A stretch of DNA of 9,878 nucleotides from contig JAYTNF010000289.1 in the NCBI GenBank assembly GCA_043748455.1, positions 1-9,878 on the forward strand, written 5' to 3'. Positions 1 through 6,594 of the stretch are shown here, piece by piece. A model generated the notes under the pieces. The model searched no databases. It was not told where the DNA came from and worked only from the letters and a program-made list of their open reading frames with translations. The stretch comes from JAAFKA01 sp043748455. Its GTDB lineage: Bacteria > Bacteroidota > Bacteroidia > Cytophagales > Thermoflexibacteraceae. Within the stretch, counting starts at the first letter, position 1. Each line of letters starts with the position of its first letter. A program made the translations under genes and the position numbers.

Positions 1-1782
1 CCAACAGAAATTATGCCACCAATGAATCCCGAAGAATTTGATTATCGGAATTACATGGCAAATTTACAAATCCATTTTTATCATTTTGTAACTGATAAAG
101 ACTTTGTAATTAGTGGCGAAAAATCTCTAAATCCATTCATAAAATACTCGTTAATAGCTCGAAATTATTGTGATAAAGTGTTGCGAAAATATATCAAAGA
201 TGATGAAGCCTACGGTTTAGCCACGGCTTTGGTGCTTGGAATTAAAGAAAGTTTGACTGATGAAGTCAAAAATGCCTATTCAAATAGCGGAATTATGCAC
301 ATTTTGGCGGTTTCAGGTATGCACATTACGCTGCTGTTCAATATGATGATGTATTTTCTAAAATCGTTGCGAAAAAACCCAAAAACTAAGTTTTATGTAT
401 TGATATTGGCGTTAATTGTGTTGTGGTTTTATGCTTTTATTACAGGTTTGTCGGCTTCTGTTTTGCGTGCAGTTGTGATGTTTACATTTATTTTGGGGGC
501 AGAATTATTTTCACATAAAATCAAAATCTACAACATTTTGGCGGTTTCTGCTTTTACAATGTGCCTGATAAGTCCTTATATGTTGTTTGATGTTGGTTTT
601 CAATTATCTTATTTGGCAGTATTAGGAATTGTGTTTTTCCACCCATTATTTTACCGTTTGCTTAGCGTAAAATTTCCTATAAAAAAGAAAAAAGAGCATA
701 AATATATCTATAAAATTCGTAGAATTCCTGCATGGTTATTAGACGGAACATGGCAAATTATTAGTGTTTCTTTTGCGGCACAAATTTCTACTTCGCCCAT
801 TGCGTTGCTATATTTTCACCAATTTCCTAATTATTTTCTGCCCGCAAATTTGTTTGCAATTCCTCTTTCTACCATCATCATGTATGCAGAAATAGCGTTG
901 TTGGTGTGTTCTTGTTGGGATTTGGTATTTTCTGGGTTCAATTTTGTAGCAACTTATCTTGGCATCATCACCGAATATTTGATACTTGCCTTAAATTTTG
1001 GTGTTGGAATTATCGAGAAAGCACCTTATGCTTTGACCTCTGGAATTAGTGTTTTTGCGTGGGAAACATGGTTGTTATATGTGGTTATTGTGTTAGTTGT
1101 TTTGTTGTTTTATTACCGTAAACTATACTATTTCGCTGCAGCTTTTGCTTTGTTGATTTCTTGGTGTGGGTTTCAATTTGTGGAATATTTTGAGCAACAA
1201 AAGCAGCAAAGTTTTATCGTTTATCAAACTCCCAAAGCAACAGCCATTGAGTTTAATTCGGCAAATAGTAGTATTTTTATGGCAGATTCTATACTATTGG
1301 CAGACAAAAATAAACTTAAATTTCACACTGCAAATTACCAATTTCGCCGCAGTATTACAGACACTTCACAAATAAGTTTGATAAATAATAAATTGCAATC
1401 TATTAATAATCAAGATATTACAAATAATTTCCTACAATTAATTGTAGAAACAGATAATTTTAATGTTATGGTATTTCGCAAGCAACGAATTTTATGGTTA
1501 AAAACAAAAATGCCTGTTTCAGCAATTCCCAAAGCAGATTATTGGTTGATTACAAGCAATAATTTTCCTAAATTTCCAAAAAACACGACAAAAAACCTAA
1601 CTGAAAATCTAGCTGATAGTTTAGCAAATCAAATTGCAATAAACAAACCCAAGAAGATAATTATTAATGGTTCAAATAAATATTATCAAGTTCAAAAGTT
1701 TAAGGAATTAGCTCAAAATTATGATTTTTCGTGTCATTTTACCCAAGAAATTGGTGCTTTTGAGTTGCATATTCAAGAGTAA
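1..1782 (+). CDS. comEC: ComEC/Rec2-family competence DNA-translocation channel, 5' truncated by the window
   Basis: This is an inner-membrane channel of the ComEC/Rec2 family, which passes single-stranded DNA into the cytoplasm during natural transformation. The reading frame is open back to base 1. The first ATG codons (13, 22) fall inside the conserved 'MNPEEFDYRNYMANLQI' stretch that lies mid-way through the N-terminal domain of these proteins, so the true start is upstream and about 593 residues are visible. Hallmarks of the Competence domain are HILAVSGMHI (nt 298-327), GLSASVLRAVVMF (445-483) and DVGFQLSYLAVLGI (589-630), set among many hydrophobic helices up to about nt 1200. The last ~190 residues sit where many ComEC proteins have a metallo-beta-lactamase-like domain, but no HxHxDH metal motif is present. 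This is a common state in Bacteroidota, so the domain is probably degenerate or structural. Family assignment is firm; competence of the host is inferred. Confidence 0.93.
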   Translation, partial: PTEIMPPMNPEEFDYRNYMANLQIHFYHFVTDKDFVISGEKSLNPFIKYSLIARNYCDKVLRKYIKDDEAYGLATALVLGIKESLTDEVKNAYSNSGIMHILAVSGMHITLLFNMMMYFLKSLRKNPKTKFYVLILALIVLWFYAFITGLSASVLRAVVMFTFILGAELFSHKIKIYNILAVSAFTMCLISPYMLFDVGFQLSYLAVLGIVFFHPLFYRLLSVKFPIKKKKEHKYIYKIRRIPAWLLDGTWQIISVSFAAQISTSPIALLYFHQFPNYFLPANLFAIPLSTIIMYAEIALLVCSCWDLVFSGFNFVATYLGIITEYLILALNFGVGIIEKAPYALTSGISVFAWETWLLYVVIVLVVLLFYYRKLYYFAAAFALLISWCGFQFVEYFEQQKQQSFIVYQTPKATAIEFNSANSSIFMADSILLADKNKLKFHTANYQFRRSITDTSQISLINNKLQSINNQDITNNFLQLIVETDNFNVMVFRKQRILWLKTKMPVSAIPKADYWLITSNNFPKFPKNTTKNLTENLADSLANQIAINKPKKIIINGSNKYYQVQKFKELAQNYDFSCHFTQEIGAFELHIQE

Positions 1783-1797
1783 TGCAAACTTTTCAAA

Positions 1798-1844
1798 TTG
1801 GAAAAACCCTTTGAAAACCTAATAAGTTTGATAAGTTTTTCCAA
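1798..1844 (+). terminator. Possible terminator hairpin after comEC
   Basis: A perfect 10-bp inverted repeat (ttggaaaaac at 1798-1807, gtttttccaa at 1835-1844) begins 15 bases after the comEC stop. The loop is long (27 bases), and the right arm is followed by atttt rather than a clean U tract. The next gene's likely -33 element starts 3 bases downstream. It may end the comEC transcript, but the long AT-rich loop makes this tentative. Confidence 0.35.
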
Positions 1845-1846
1845 AT

Positions 1847-1878
1847 TTTGTTATAAATTTATTTTTTTTGTAACTTCG
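1847..1878 (+). promoter_or_regulatory. Bacteroidota-type promoter of the first nuclease-like gene
   Basis: TTTG (1847-1850), 20 bases of spacer, then TAACTTCG (1871-1878) matches the Bacteroidota primary-sigma consensus TTTG-N17-23-TAnnTTTG with one mismatch in the -7 element. Transcription would start around 1884, giving a short 5' UTR of about a dozen bases before the ATG at 1897. No Shine-Dalgarno sequence is visible, which is usual in this phylum. Confidence 0.6.
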
Positions 1879-2520
1879 TAAAAACTAATAAATAGCATGA
1901 AATTTAGCGAATTTAAAACTATATCTGATATACTAATCCATTTTGATTTAACAGTACAAACAAATAGATTTATTGATTTTGAATCCATAAGTCCATTAGA
2001 AATTCCCAATTCCTTAAAAGAAGACATTGATTTTGTCCTTTCAGAACGTGGAGATACTGATATGGAATTTTATGCTTGTGAGTTTTTAATTTCACCATTA
2101 TTGAAAGAAGCATGGAAACGTAATCCGAAGGCAAAACTTTTTAGCCACCCACAAATTAAGTATGAGGACTTAGTTTTAATTCCAGATTATGTGGTTACAC
2201 CAAGAAATAAAACAGGGGTAAATATTTTTGAAAAGCCTCTTTTAATTACCGTAGAGGCAAAACATGATGATTATGATTTAGGCTGGATTGATGCTTATAA
2301 GCAACTTATTGTGGCACGATTGATGAATAAAAACAATGAACTTCCAATTTATGCTATTGTAAGTATTGGCAAAGGTTGGGAATTTGGGAAATTAGATGGT
2401 AAAACTATTCACAAACACCCATTAGGTATTAGTTTAGATAACCCAAACAAATTATTAGGTATTTTAGATTTTATCTTTGCAGATTGTGTGAAAACAGCCG
2501 AAAAATTTAATATGTATTAA
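1863..2520 (+). repeat. Tandem duplication, unit 1 (658 bp: promoter -7 box plus gene)
   Basis: Unit 1 of a head-to-tail duplication with unit 2 at 2521-3178. The two units have exactly the same length (658 bp) and abut without extra bases. Each starts at a T-run leading into the -7 element and ends at the stop codon. The 34-base leaders (1863-1896 and 2521-2554) match at 30 positions, and the encoded proteins align without gaps. Confidence 0.85.
1897..2520 (+). CDS. Hypothetical protein with PD-(D/E)XK nuclease-like core (copy 1)
   Basis: The 207-residue protein has no signal peptide or membrane segment and should be cytoplasmic. Residues 94-122 carry LIPDYVV (P96-D97), then ITVEAK (E120-x-K122), a spacing that fits the PD-(D/E)XK nuclease fold. 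'DAYKQL' (132-137), with a Gln on the following helix, resembles the N-terminal nuclease domain of type I restriction HsdR subunits. A preceding motif, MEFYACE (56-62) and LKEAWKRNP (69-77), could supply the usual helix-1 acid. IYAIVSIGKGWEFGKLDG (151-168) completes a pattern I recall from uncharacterised Bacteroidota and cyanobacterial proteins. No methylase, specificity subunit or helicase lies nearby, so this is not a standard restriction system. Activity and substrate are unknown. The start at 1897 fits the upstream promoter and is matched by the duplicate gene, which starts MKF in the same place. Confidence 0.85.
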   Translation: MKFSEFKTISDILIHFDLTVQTNRFIDFESISPLEIPNSLKEDIDFVLSERGDTDMEFYACEFLISPLLKEAWKRNPKAKLFSHPQIKYEDLVLIPDYVVTPRNKTGVNIFEKPLLITVEAKHDDYDLGWIDAYKQLIVARLMNKNNELPIYAIVSIGKGWEFGKLDGKTIHKHPLGISLDNPNKLLGILDFIFADCVKTAEKFNMY

Positions 2521-2536
2521 TTTTTTTGTAATTTAG
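2505..2536 (+). promoter_or_regulatory. Weak promoter copy in front of the second nuclease-like gene
   Basis: The duplicated leader retains a T-run and TAATTTAG (2529-2536) as a -7 element. The position 20 bases upstream, where TTTG stands in copy 1, now lies inside the preceding gene and reads aaaaatttaa, so no clear -33 element remains. Copy 2 may depend mainly on read-through from copy 1, since there is no terminator in the 34-base gap. Confidence 0.35.
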
Positions 2537-3178
2537 CAAAAACTAATAAATACCATGAAATTTAACGATTTTAAAACTATAGATGAACTATTAAAACACT
2601 TCAATCTCTATGTCAAAAAAGAGATTTTTTTAGACTTTAATGCTATCGAACCAATTGCTATTCCCACACACTTGCACGAGGATTTAGTTTTTTTTCTTGC
2701 TAATCGTGGAGACACAGATATGGAGTTTTATGCATGTGAGGCACTGATTTTCCCAATTTTAAAAGAGGCTTGGAAACGAAACCCAAAGGCAAAACTATAT
2801 AGCCACCCACAAATTAAATATGAAGATTTGATTTTGGTTCCTGATTATGTAGTTGCTCCTAAAAATTCTACAGGCGAAGATGTATTCAAAAAACCTCTTT
2901 TAATAACCGTAGAGGCAAAACATGATGATTTTGATTTAGGTTGGGTTGATGCTTATAAACAACTTATTGTGGCGAGGTTACTCAATAAAAACCCAGAAAT
3001 TCCAATTTATGCTATTGTGAGCATTGGAATTGGTTGGCAAATTGGCAAATTGGAAGGTAATAACATTTATAGACACCCATTTCTACTTGGTTTAGATAAT
3101 GTAGATAAATTACTTGGAGTTTTAGATTTTATCTTTGCAGATTGCGTAAAAACAGCCGAAAAGTTTGATATGTATTAA
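2521..3178 (+). repeat. Tandem duplication, unit 2 (658 bp)
   Basis: Second unit of the direct tandem duplication described at 1863-2520. It is the same length, begins on the base after the first gene's stop codon, and ends with its own stop. The middle of the gene is the most alike between copies; the first 150 coding bases have diverged most. Confidence 0.85.
2555..3178 (+). CDS. Hypothetical protein with PD-(D/E)XK nuclease-like core (copy 2)
   Basis: Paralogue of the gene just upstream, also 207 residues. A hand alignment without gaps gives about 147 identical positions (71%). The candidate catalytic residues are all kept: P96-D97 in LVPDYVV, E120-x-K122 in ITVEAKHDD, and Q136 in DAYKQLIVARL. 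Divergence is uneven. Residues 1-50 share only about 24 identities, while residues 51-100 share about 44. The C-terminal DFIFADCVKTAEKF is invariant. This pattern suggests both copies are under selection to keep the core, with the N-terminal part changing role or partner. It is probably co-transcribed with copy 1 (34-base gap). The biochemical function is unknown; a nuclease-like fold is inferred from motifs only. Confidence 0.85.
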   Translation: MKFNDFKTIDELLKHFNLYVKKEIFLDFNAIEPIAIPTHLHEDLVFFLANRGDTDMEFYACEALIFPILKEAWKRNPKAKLYSHPQIKYEDLILVPDYVVAPKNSTGEDVFKKPLLITVEAKHDDFDLGWVDAYKQLIVARLLNKNPEIPIYAIVSIGIGWQIGKLEGNNIYRHPFLLGLDNVDKLLGVLDFIFADCVKTAEKFDMY

Positions 3179-3257
3179 GTAATATAAACTTTAAAAAATT
3201 AATAACTTATTGATTATCAGATTAATGTGTTATGATACTTGATAAATTTTTCAAACC

Positions 3258-4925
3258 ATGAAAAAAAACATACTTTTCTTAAAATTTATGTTACTGATAT
3301 TCTTTCTAACTTGTTGGAATATAAGTAGTTATGCACAGATTTTTACGAAATATCAACCACCAAAACAAGAATTAGGAGAAATATTAAGTTTGGCGATTGA
3401 CCATGACGGACTGAAATGGATAGGTACAAATGCAGGTTTGTATGCTTTTACAGGAGATTCTTTGCCATCTGCATGGCGTTTTTTTGATAACCCACACACA
3501 ACAGATACCTTATTGCGATACATTACAGCTATTGCGATTGACAAACATAATCATAAATGGCTGGCAAGTTATCATAATGGAGTTAGCCTTATAGAACTCG
3601 ATAAACAAGGAAATTATGTGCGAAAAATTGATTTGCCAAACTTTCAAAACAAAGACCATTATATACGTGATATTGCAATAGATAAACATGATATAAAATG
3701 GTTAGCAACAAAACAAGGCGGAGTTTGGACTATTGACAAGCACGGAAAGCAAGCAATGTATGATGTTACAACGGTTTATGAACTGCCAAGTAACCATATT
3801 TATTCTATTGGAATTGATAGTGAAGACACAAAATGGGTGGGAACTGATAAAGGATTAACAAGTACAAAAGATGGAAAAGAATGGGATTTTATGTATAATA
3901 TGGACTTTTTAATTACAGATATAACCACAGATAATAATAAAAATGTGTGTGTGTGTGTTGAAAAACGTAAAAAACCTATGATTTATTGCAATGGAACTAT
4001 CAACAAAATTAAGGGAAAAGATGAATTTACGGTTGTGAGTGATATTATTTTGGATAATAAAGGCATTTTGTGGGCTACGGGCAATGGTTTGGCAAAATAT
4101 GAAGAAGAAGACCGAGTTATTTATGACAAAAATAATTCAAACTTTCAATCTCGAAGTGCAACAAAGTTAGCTGTTGATAAAGAAAACATGATTTGGATAG
4201 GCACAGTTGATGATGGAATTTATAAACTTGACCCAAAACCAATAGAAATTGTAGAGCCAATAAAAGAGCCAGAAGTTGTAAGGCTGCCTGTTGGTACGAT
4301 TTTAATAACAAAAAAAGTTGCACCTCTTGTGATTGCAAAAGCTGAAAAGCCAAAGTTAAAAATGCTTAAACCAATTATTAAACCAATTCCACCAGAGTTA
4401 TTGAATGCAAAAGTTGAGCCTTATATAGAAGAGCCTGATGTTGAACCCGTAAAAGTTGAGCCTATAAAACCTGAACCTCCAGCAAAAATTGTGGTGCAAC
4501 CTGCGGTAGTTACAGAGGCAGATGGCACAAAAGTAGCAACGATTCAAGGCGAAAAAGTCCGTAAAGGAAGTGCTATTTCATTGAAAGGGATTAATTTTAA
4601 AACGAATAGTGATGAATTTGTGAATTATCAAGGTGTTGACCAGTTGCTAAAATTTATGCTTGAAAATACAAGTGTAGAAATTGAACTTTCAGGCCATTCT
4701 GACCGTGACCCTGCACCTAATGAGGATAATTATGAGGAAATTAAACTGCAATATCTCGAACTTTCACAACGAAGGGTCAATGCGGTTCGTGATTATTTAT
4801 CAGGTGCTGGTGTGTCTGCAAACCGTATTTCGACAAAAGCATACGGAGGTGCGAAACCTTTGGTGGCTGCAAAATATTCAGAAAAAAACAGACGTGTGGA
4901 ATTGAAAATTACGAAAATAGAGTAA
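3258..4925 (+). CDS. Secreted seven-bladed propeller protein with C-terminal OmpA peptidoglycan-binding domain
   Basis: The 555-residue protein starts with a signal peptide (1-26, lysines then a hydrophobic core, cleavage likely after SYA or SYAQ). Residues ~42-325 contain seven repeats of the two-component-regulator propeller type, with core motifs KWIGTNAG (53), KWLASYHNG (100), KWLATKQGG (147), KWVGTDKG (192), a degenerate NKNVCVCV (227), LWATGNG (271) and IWIGTVDDG (312). That is enough for one closed propeller. Residues ~326-420 are a Pro/Lys/Glu-rich spacer with repeated VEP/KPE steps. Residues ~436-555 form an OmpA-like domain with GHSD (479-482), LSQRR (502-506) and KNRRVEL (543-549). 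D482 and R506 are at the usual diaminopimelate-contacting positions. The likely site is the periplasm or outer-membrane inner face, anchored to peptidoglycan. Ligand and partners are unknown. In the known histidine-kinase hybrids the propeller is a sensor module, but no kinase is present here. Confidence 0.88.
   Translation: MKKNILFLKFMLLIFFLTCWNISSYAQIFTKYQPPKQELGEILSLAIDHDGLKWIGTNAGLYAFTGDSLPSAWRFFDNPHTTDTLLRYITAIAIDKHNHKWLASYHNGVSLIELDKQGNYVRKIDLPNFQNKDHYIRDIAIDKHDIKWLATKQGGVWTIDKHGKQAMYDVTTVYELPSNHIYSIGIDSEDTKWVGTDKGLTSTKDGKEWDFMYNMDFLITDITTDNNKNVCVCVEKRKKPMIYCNGTINKIKGKDEFTVVSDIILDNKGILWATGNGLAKYEEEDRVIYDKNNSNFQSRSATKLAVDKENMIWIGTVDDGIYKLDPKPIEIVEPIKEPEVVRLPVGTILITKKVAPLVIAKAEKPKLKMLKPIIKPIPPELLNAKVEPYIEEPDVEPVKVEPIKPEPPAKIVVQPAVVTEADGTKVATIQGEKVRKGSAISLKGINFKTNSDEFVNYQGVDQLLKFMLENTSVEIELSGHSDRDPAPNEDNYEEIKLQYLELSQRRVNAVRDYLSGAGVSANRISTKAYGGAKPLVAAKYSEKNRRVELKITKIE
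3944..3958 (+). repeat. (TG)7 dinucleotide tract inside the propeller gene
   Basis: Fifteen bases of uninterrupted TG repeats encode the VCVCV segment (residues 230-234) in the degenerate fifth blade. Gain or loss of one unit would shift the frame and remove the OmpA domain. The tract is short, so slippage is possible but not shown. Confidence 0.8.
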
Positions 4926-4931
4926 AATGGT

Positions 4932-4994
4932 TATGAAATTTGATGTATGAAATTAGTGATTAGCAAATATTTATTTCATACATCAAATTTCATA
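4932..4994. repeat. Perfect 22-bp inverted repeat (hairpin) between convergent genes
   Basis: Arms 4932-4953 and 4973-4994 are perfect reverse complements (22 bp) around a 19-base loop. Each arm consists of tatgaaat, a 6-base spacer and tatgaaat again. The hairpin starts 7 bases after the propeller gene's stop and ends 9 bases before the minus-strand gene's stop codon, so it is well placed as a shared terminator for both. No strong T tract follows either arm, and a third copy at 6249-6277 shows that it belongs to a dispersed repeat family. Confidence 0.85.
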
Positions 4995-5002
4995 TTTATT
5001 CC

Positions 5003-6232
5003 TTATTTCCTTTCGCCTGCCAACAGATGTTCTAAGGTTGGACGAAAAGCTGCAATATGTTGTTTGGTCAGCACTTGTTTTACATTGGCAAACTCTTTCC
5101 AATTCTCAAAAGTCATTTCTTGGTTAATTTGCATGCTATTAATGTCTTGTGTTTGAAATTTCACTTTGTAAAGTTCTCTTTTTGTGGCTTCACGCCAAAA
5201 TTCATTTTTGTAAGTTTTGTCATAATTTTTCCAAAAAGGTTTTATATCTGCACCTTCTGAGGTTTCTGTATGGTCAAAATGCCATTCACGCATTAAATAT
5301 TGATATTTTGTTCTGTAAACAGGCACACTTTTATAGTGTGGAACTTGGTATGATTCACTTTTTGTTGTGTAAGTAGTTTCGGTGCAATATTTATCCGCAA
5401 AATGCCCATTTCCCTTGCTTGTTGTACCACATTTATATCTTCTTGTGCCACTTGCTACTCTTTTGCTGCGATATTTTGTGGTTGTACCATCTTGCACTTC
5501 GTCATAATGGTGAATGGCTGAAAAAGAATTGGTTTTGCGACCACCCGCAGGAATTTCCCAATCTTCATGTGCTACATCAACCCCTTTTTCGATGTCAATA
5601 TTTCGCTGCCAATAAAAATCACCAACTGTATAAGTTATGTTTTCATATTGCTCATTTAATTGTTGATGAAATGCAACCGCAGGTAAATAATCATGAGTGC
5701 TAAAATTTAATATTGCAGTCCAAGGAGTTTTTTCAGAATATTGCGGAATATAAATGAATAAAACTAGCGTCATCACCGCCGTAAATAGGAATGTGCCAAC
5801 ACCAATAAAAATATTTCTATTGGTGTTTTTAGGGTTATTTGTGATGTTTTGAGAGTAATTTGCTATATTTTCATTCCCATTTTGAGGTTTTCTACGCTTT
5901 TTGCTCACATCTTCTGAGGTTTTTGGCGTATTTGTCAAGTCATATTCTTTTTCTTCTAAACTCTTATCATCACTATCTTTGGCATTGCCGCAACTATGAC
6001 AGCTATCACTTGTAGCCTTATTTGCAGCCCCACAATGTGAACAATTCCAATCTGCACCTGCATTAGCAGCTTTAATAATTTTGGCATCTGTTACAATTTC
6101 GGCATCATCAGGCAAATAAAACTCTACATTTTTATCTCTCGGAATATTGCATTGCTCACAATTTAAGACATTACCCATATTGCCATTATGCCCACAAGTA
6201 TTACAATCCCATCTACCAATTCTAATTGCCAT
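5003..6232 (-). CDS. Membrane protein with two RanBP2-like zinc fingers and a conserved extracytoplasmic or cytoplasmic C-terminal domain
   Basis: The 409-residue product has two N-terminal zinc modules. The second (W62, C64, C67, N71, C78, C81) fits the RanBP2 pattern W-x-C-x2-C-x3-N-x6-C-x2-C exactly. The first (W8, C10, C13, C25, C28) has one extra residue in the central loop. A polar, Asn/Lys-rich linker (85-140) leads to a single membrane helix (141-163). The rest (~165-409) is rich in Tyr, Trp and charged residues, with WQRNIDIEKG (208-217), a C268/C283 pair and VPVYRTKYQYLMREW (303-317). I recall this Tyr-rich block from uncharacterised bacterial 'zinc ribbon' proteins. An in-frame stop lies 15 bases upstream of the ATG, which fixes the start. 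It is transcribed alone and converges with the propeller gene. Function is unknown. The zinc modules may bind a protein or nucleic acid on the cytoplasmic side, with the C-terminal domain beyond the membrane. Confidence 0.85.
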   Translation of the reverse strand: MAIRIGRWDCNTCGHNGNMGNVLNCEQCNIPRDKNVEFYLPDDAEIVTDAKIIKAANAGADWNCSHCGAANKATSDSCHSCGNAKDSDDKSLEEKEYDLTNTPKTSEDVSKKRRKPQNGNENIANYSQNITNNPKNTNRNIFIGVGTFLFTAVMTLVLFIYIPQYSEKTPWTAILNFSTHDYLPAVAFHQQLNEQYENITYTVGDFYWQRNIDIEKGVDVAHEDWEIPAGGRKTNSFSAIHHYDEVQDGTTTKYRSKRVASGTRRYKCGTTSKGNGHFADKYCTETTYTTKSESYQVPHYKSVPVYRTKYQYLMREWHFDHTETSEGADIKPFWKNYDKTYKNEFWREATKRELYKVKFQTQDINSMQINQEMTFENWKEFANVKQVLTKQHIAAFRPTLEHLLAGERK

Positions 6233-6248
6233 AAAAATATTGATTTAA

Positions 6249-6277
6249 AATAAATATGAAATATGATGTATGAAATA
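6249..6277 (-). repeat. Third copy of the tatgaaat-N6-tatgaaat repeat, upstream of the zinc-finger gene
   Basis: These 29 bases match the reverse complement of 4972-5000 at 28 positions, so the minus-strand gene is bracketed by inverted copies. One ends 2 bases beyond its stop codon; the other lies 16 bases upstream of its ATG. The same 22-base core also matches 4932-4953 directly (21 of 22). This may be a mobile or extragenic repeat family, or terminal repeats of a small gene cassette. No transposase is present. Confidence 0.75.
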
Positions 6278-6412
6278 TTAAAATTTTCTACCAATACATA
6301 GTGCCTAACAGTACAGAAGAATAAATTTACAAAAATGTCTTTCATATTGTAGCTTACAAAGTAAATAAAAAAATTTAATTTAAACAGGTTTTCAGATATT
6401 TTGTATTCCGAT

Positions 6413-6444
6413 TTTGCATTTTCATATTTTTATTTGCACCTTTG
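6413..6444 (+). promoter_or_regulatory. Candidate porV promoter with long leader
   Basis: TTTG (6413-6416), 20 bases of spacer, then CACCTTTG (6437-6444) fits the Bacteroidota promoter consensus except for C instead of T at the first -7 position. It would start transcription near 6450 and leave a leader of about 145 bases before porV. A promoter closer to porV cannot be excluded. Confidence 0.5.
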
Positions 6445-6594
6445 TCATGCAAACCAAAACTTACCCAAATACCTATTATATTGCATGAAGAAACTGTACT
6501 AAATTGTCTTATTTTTATATTAATTTGTACTTCATGTAACATTATTACACTTCTCCAACTAATTTGTGTAATTCAATTCTAACCTATTTTTACA

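Larger units (their letters stand above)
6233..6594. other. 362-bp gene-free divergent regulatory region
   Basis: This very AT-rich stretch separates the divergently transcribed zinc-finger gene and porV. It holds the repeat copy at 6249-6277, a good plus-strand promoter candidate at 6413-6444, and an 8-bp dyad (tcatgcaa at 6445-6452, ttgcatga at 6481-6488). No convincing coding sequence or structured RNA was found. The minus-strand promoter for the zinc-finger gene could not be assigned with confidence. Confidence 0.6.

Noticed and set aside
1166..1375. 69-residue plus-strand open frame inside comEC
   Set aside because: Out of frame within a gene with clear family motifs; no promoter or homology-like pattern.
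1863..3178. Restriction-modification system
   Set aside because: Only nuclease-like proteins are present; no methylase, specificity or translocase gene is in the window.
4117..4353. Minus-strand 78-residue open frame antisense to the Pro-rich spacer of the propeller gene
   Set aside because: Leu/Gln-rich composition is simply the reverse of the repetitive spacer codons.
5419..5703. Plus-strand open frames (up to 94 residues) antisense to the zinc-finger gene
   Set aside because: Opposite strand of a well-supported gene; Cys/His-rich look is an artefact of the reverse reading.
4932..6277. Insertion sequence with terminal inverted repeats
   Set aside because: The enclosed gene is not a transposase and no target-site duplication could be identified; kept only as a repeat-framed gene.
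6163..6345. 60-residue minus-strand open frame overlapping the zinc-finger gene start and running through the repeat
   Set aside because: Different frame from the zinc-finger gene, low-complexity hydrophobic start, no leader signals.
6535..6549. Perfect dyad TGTAA-N5-TTACA upstream of porV, resembling a CRP/FNR-like half-site pair
   Set aside because: Short AT-rich palindromes arise easily at this composition, and the spacing does not match a known consensus.
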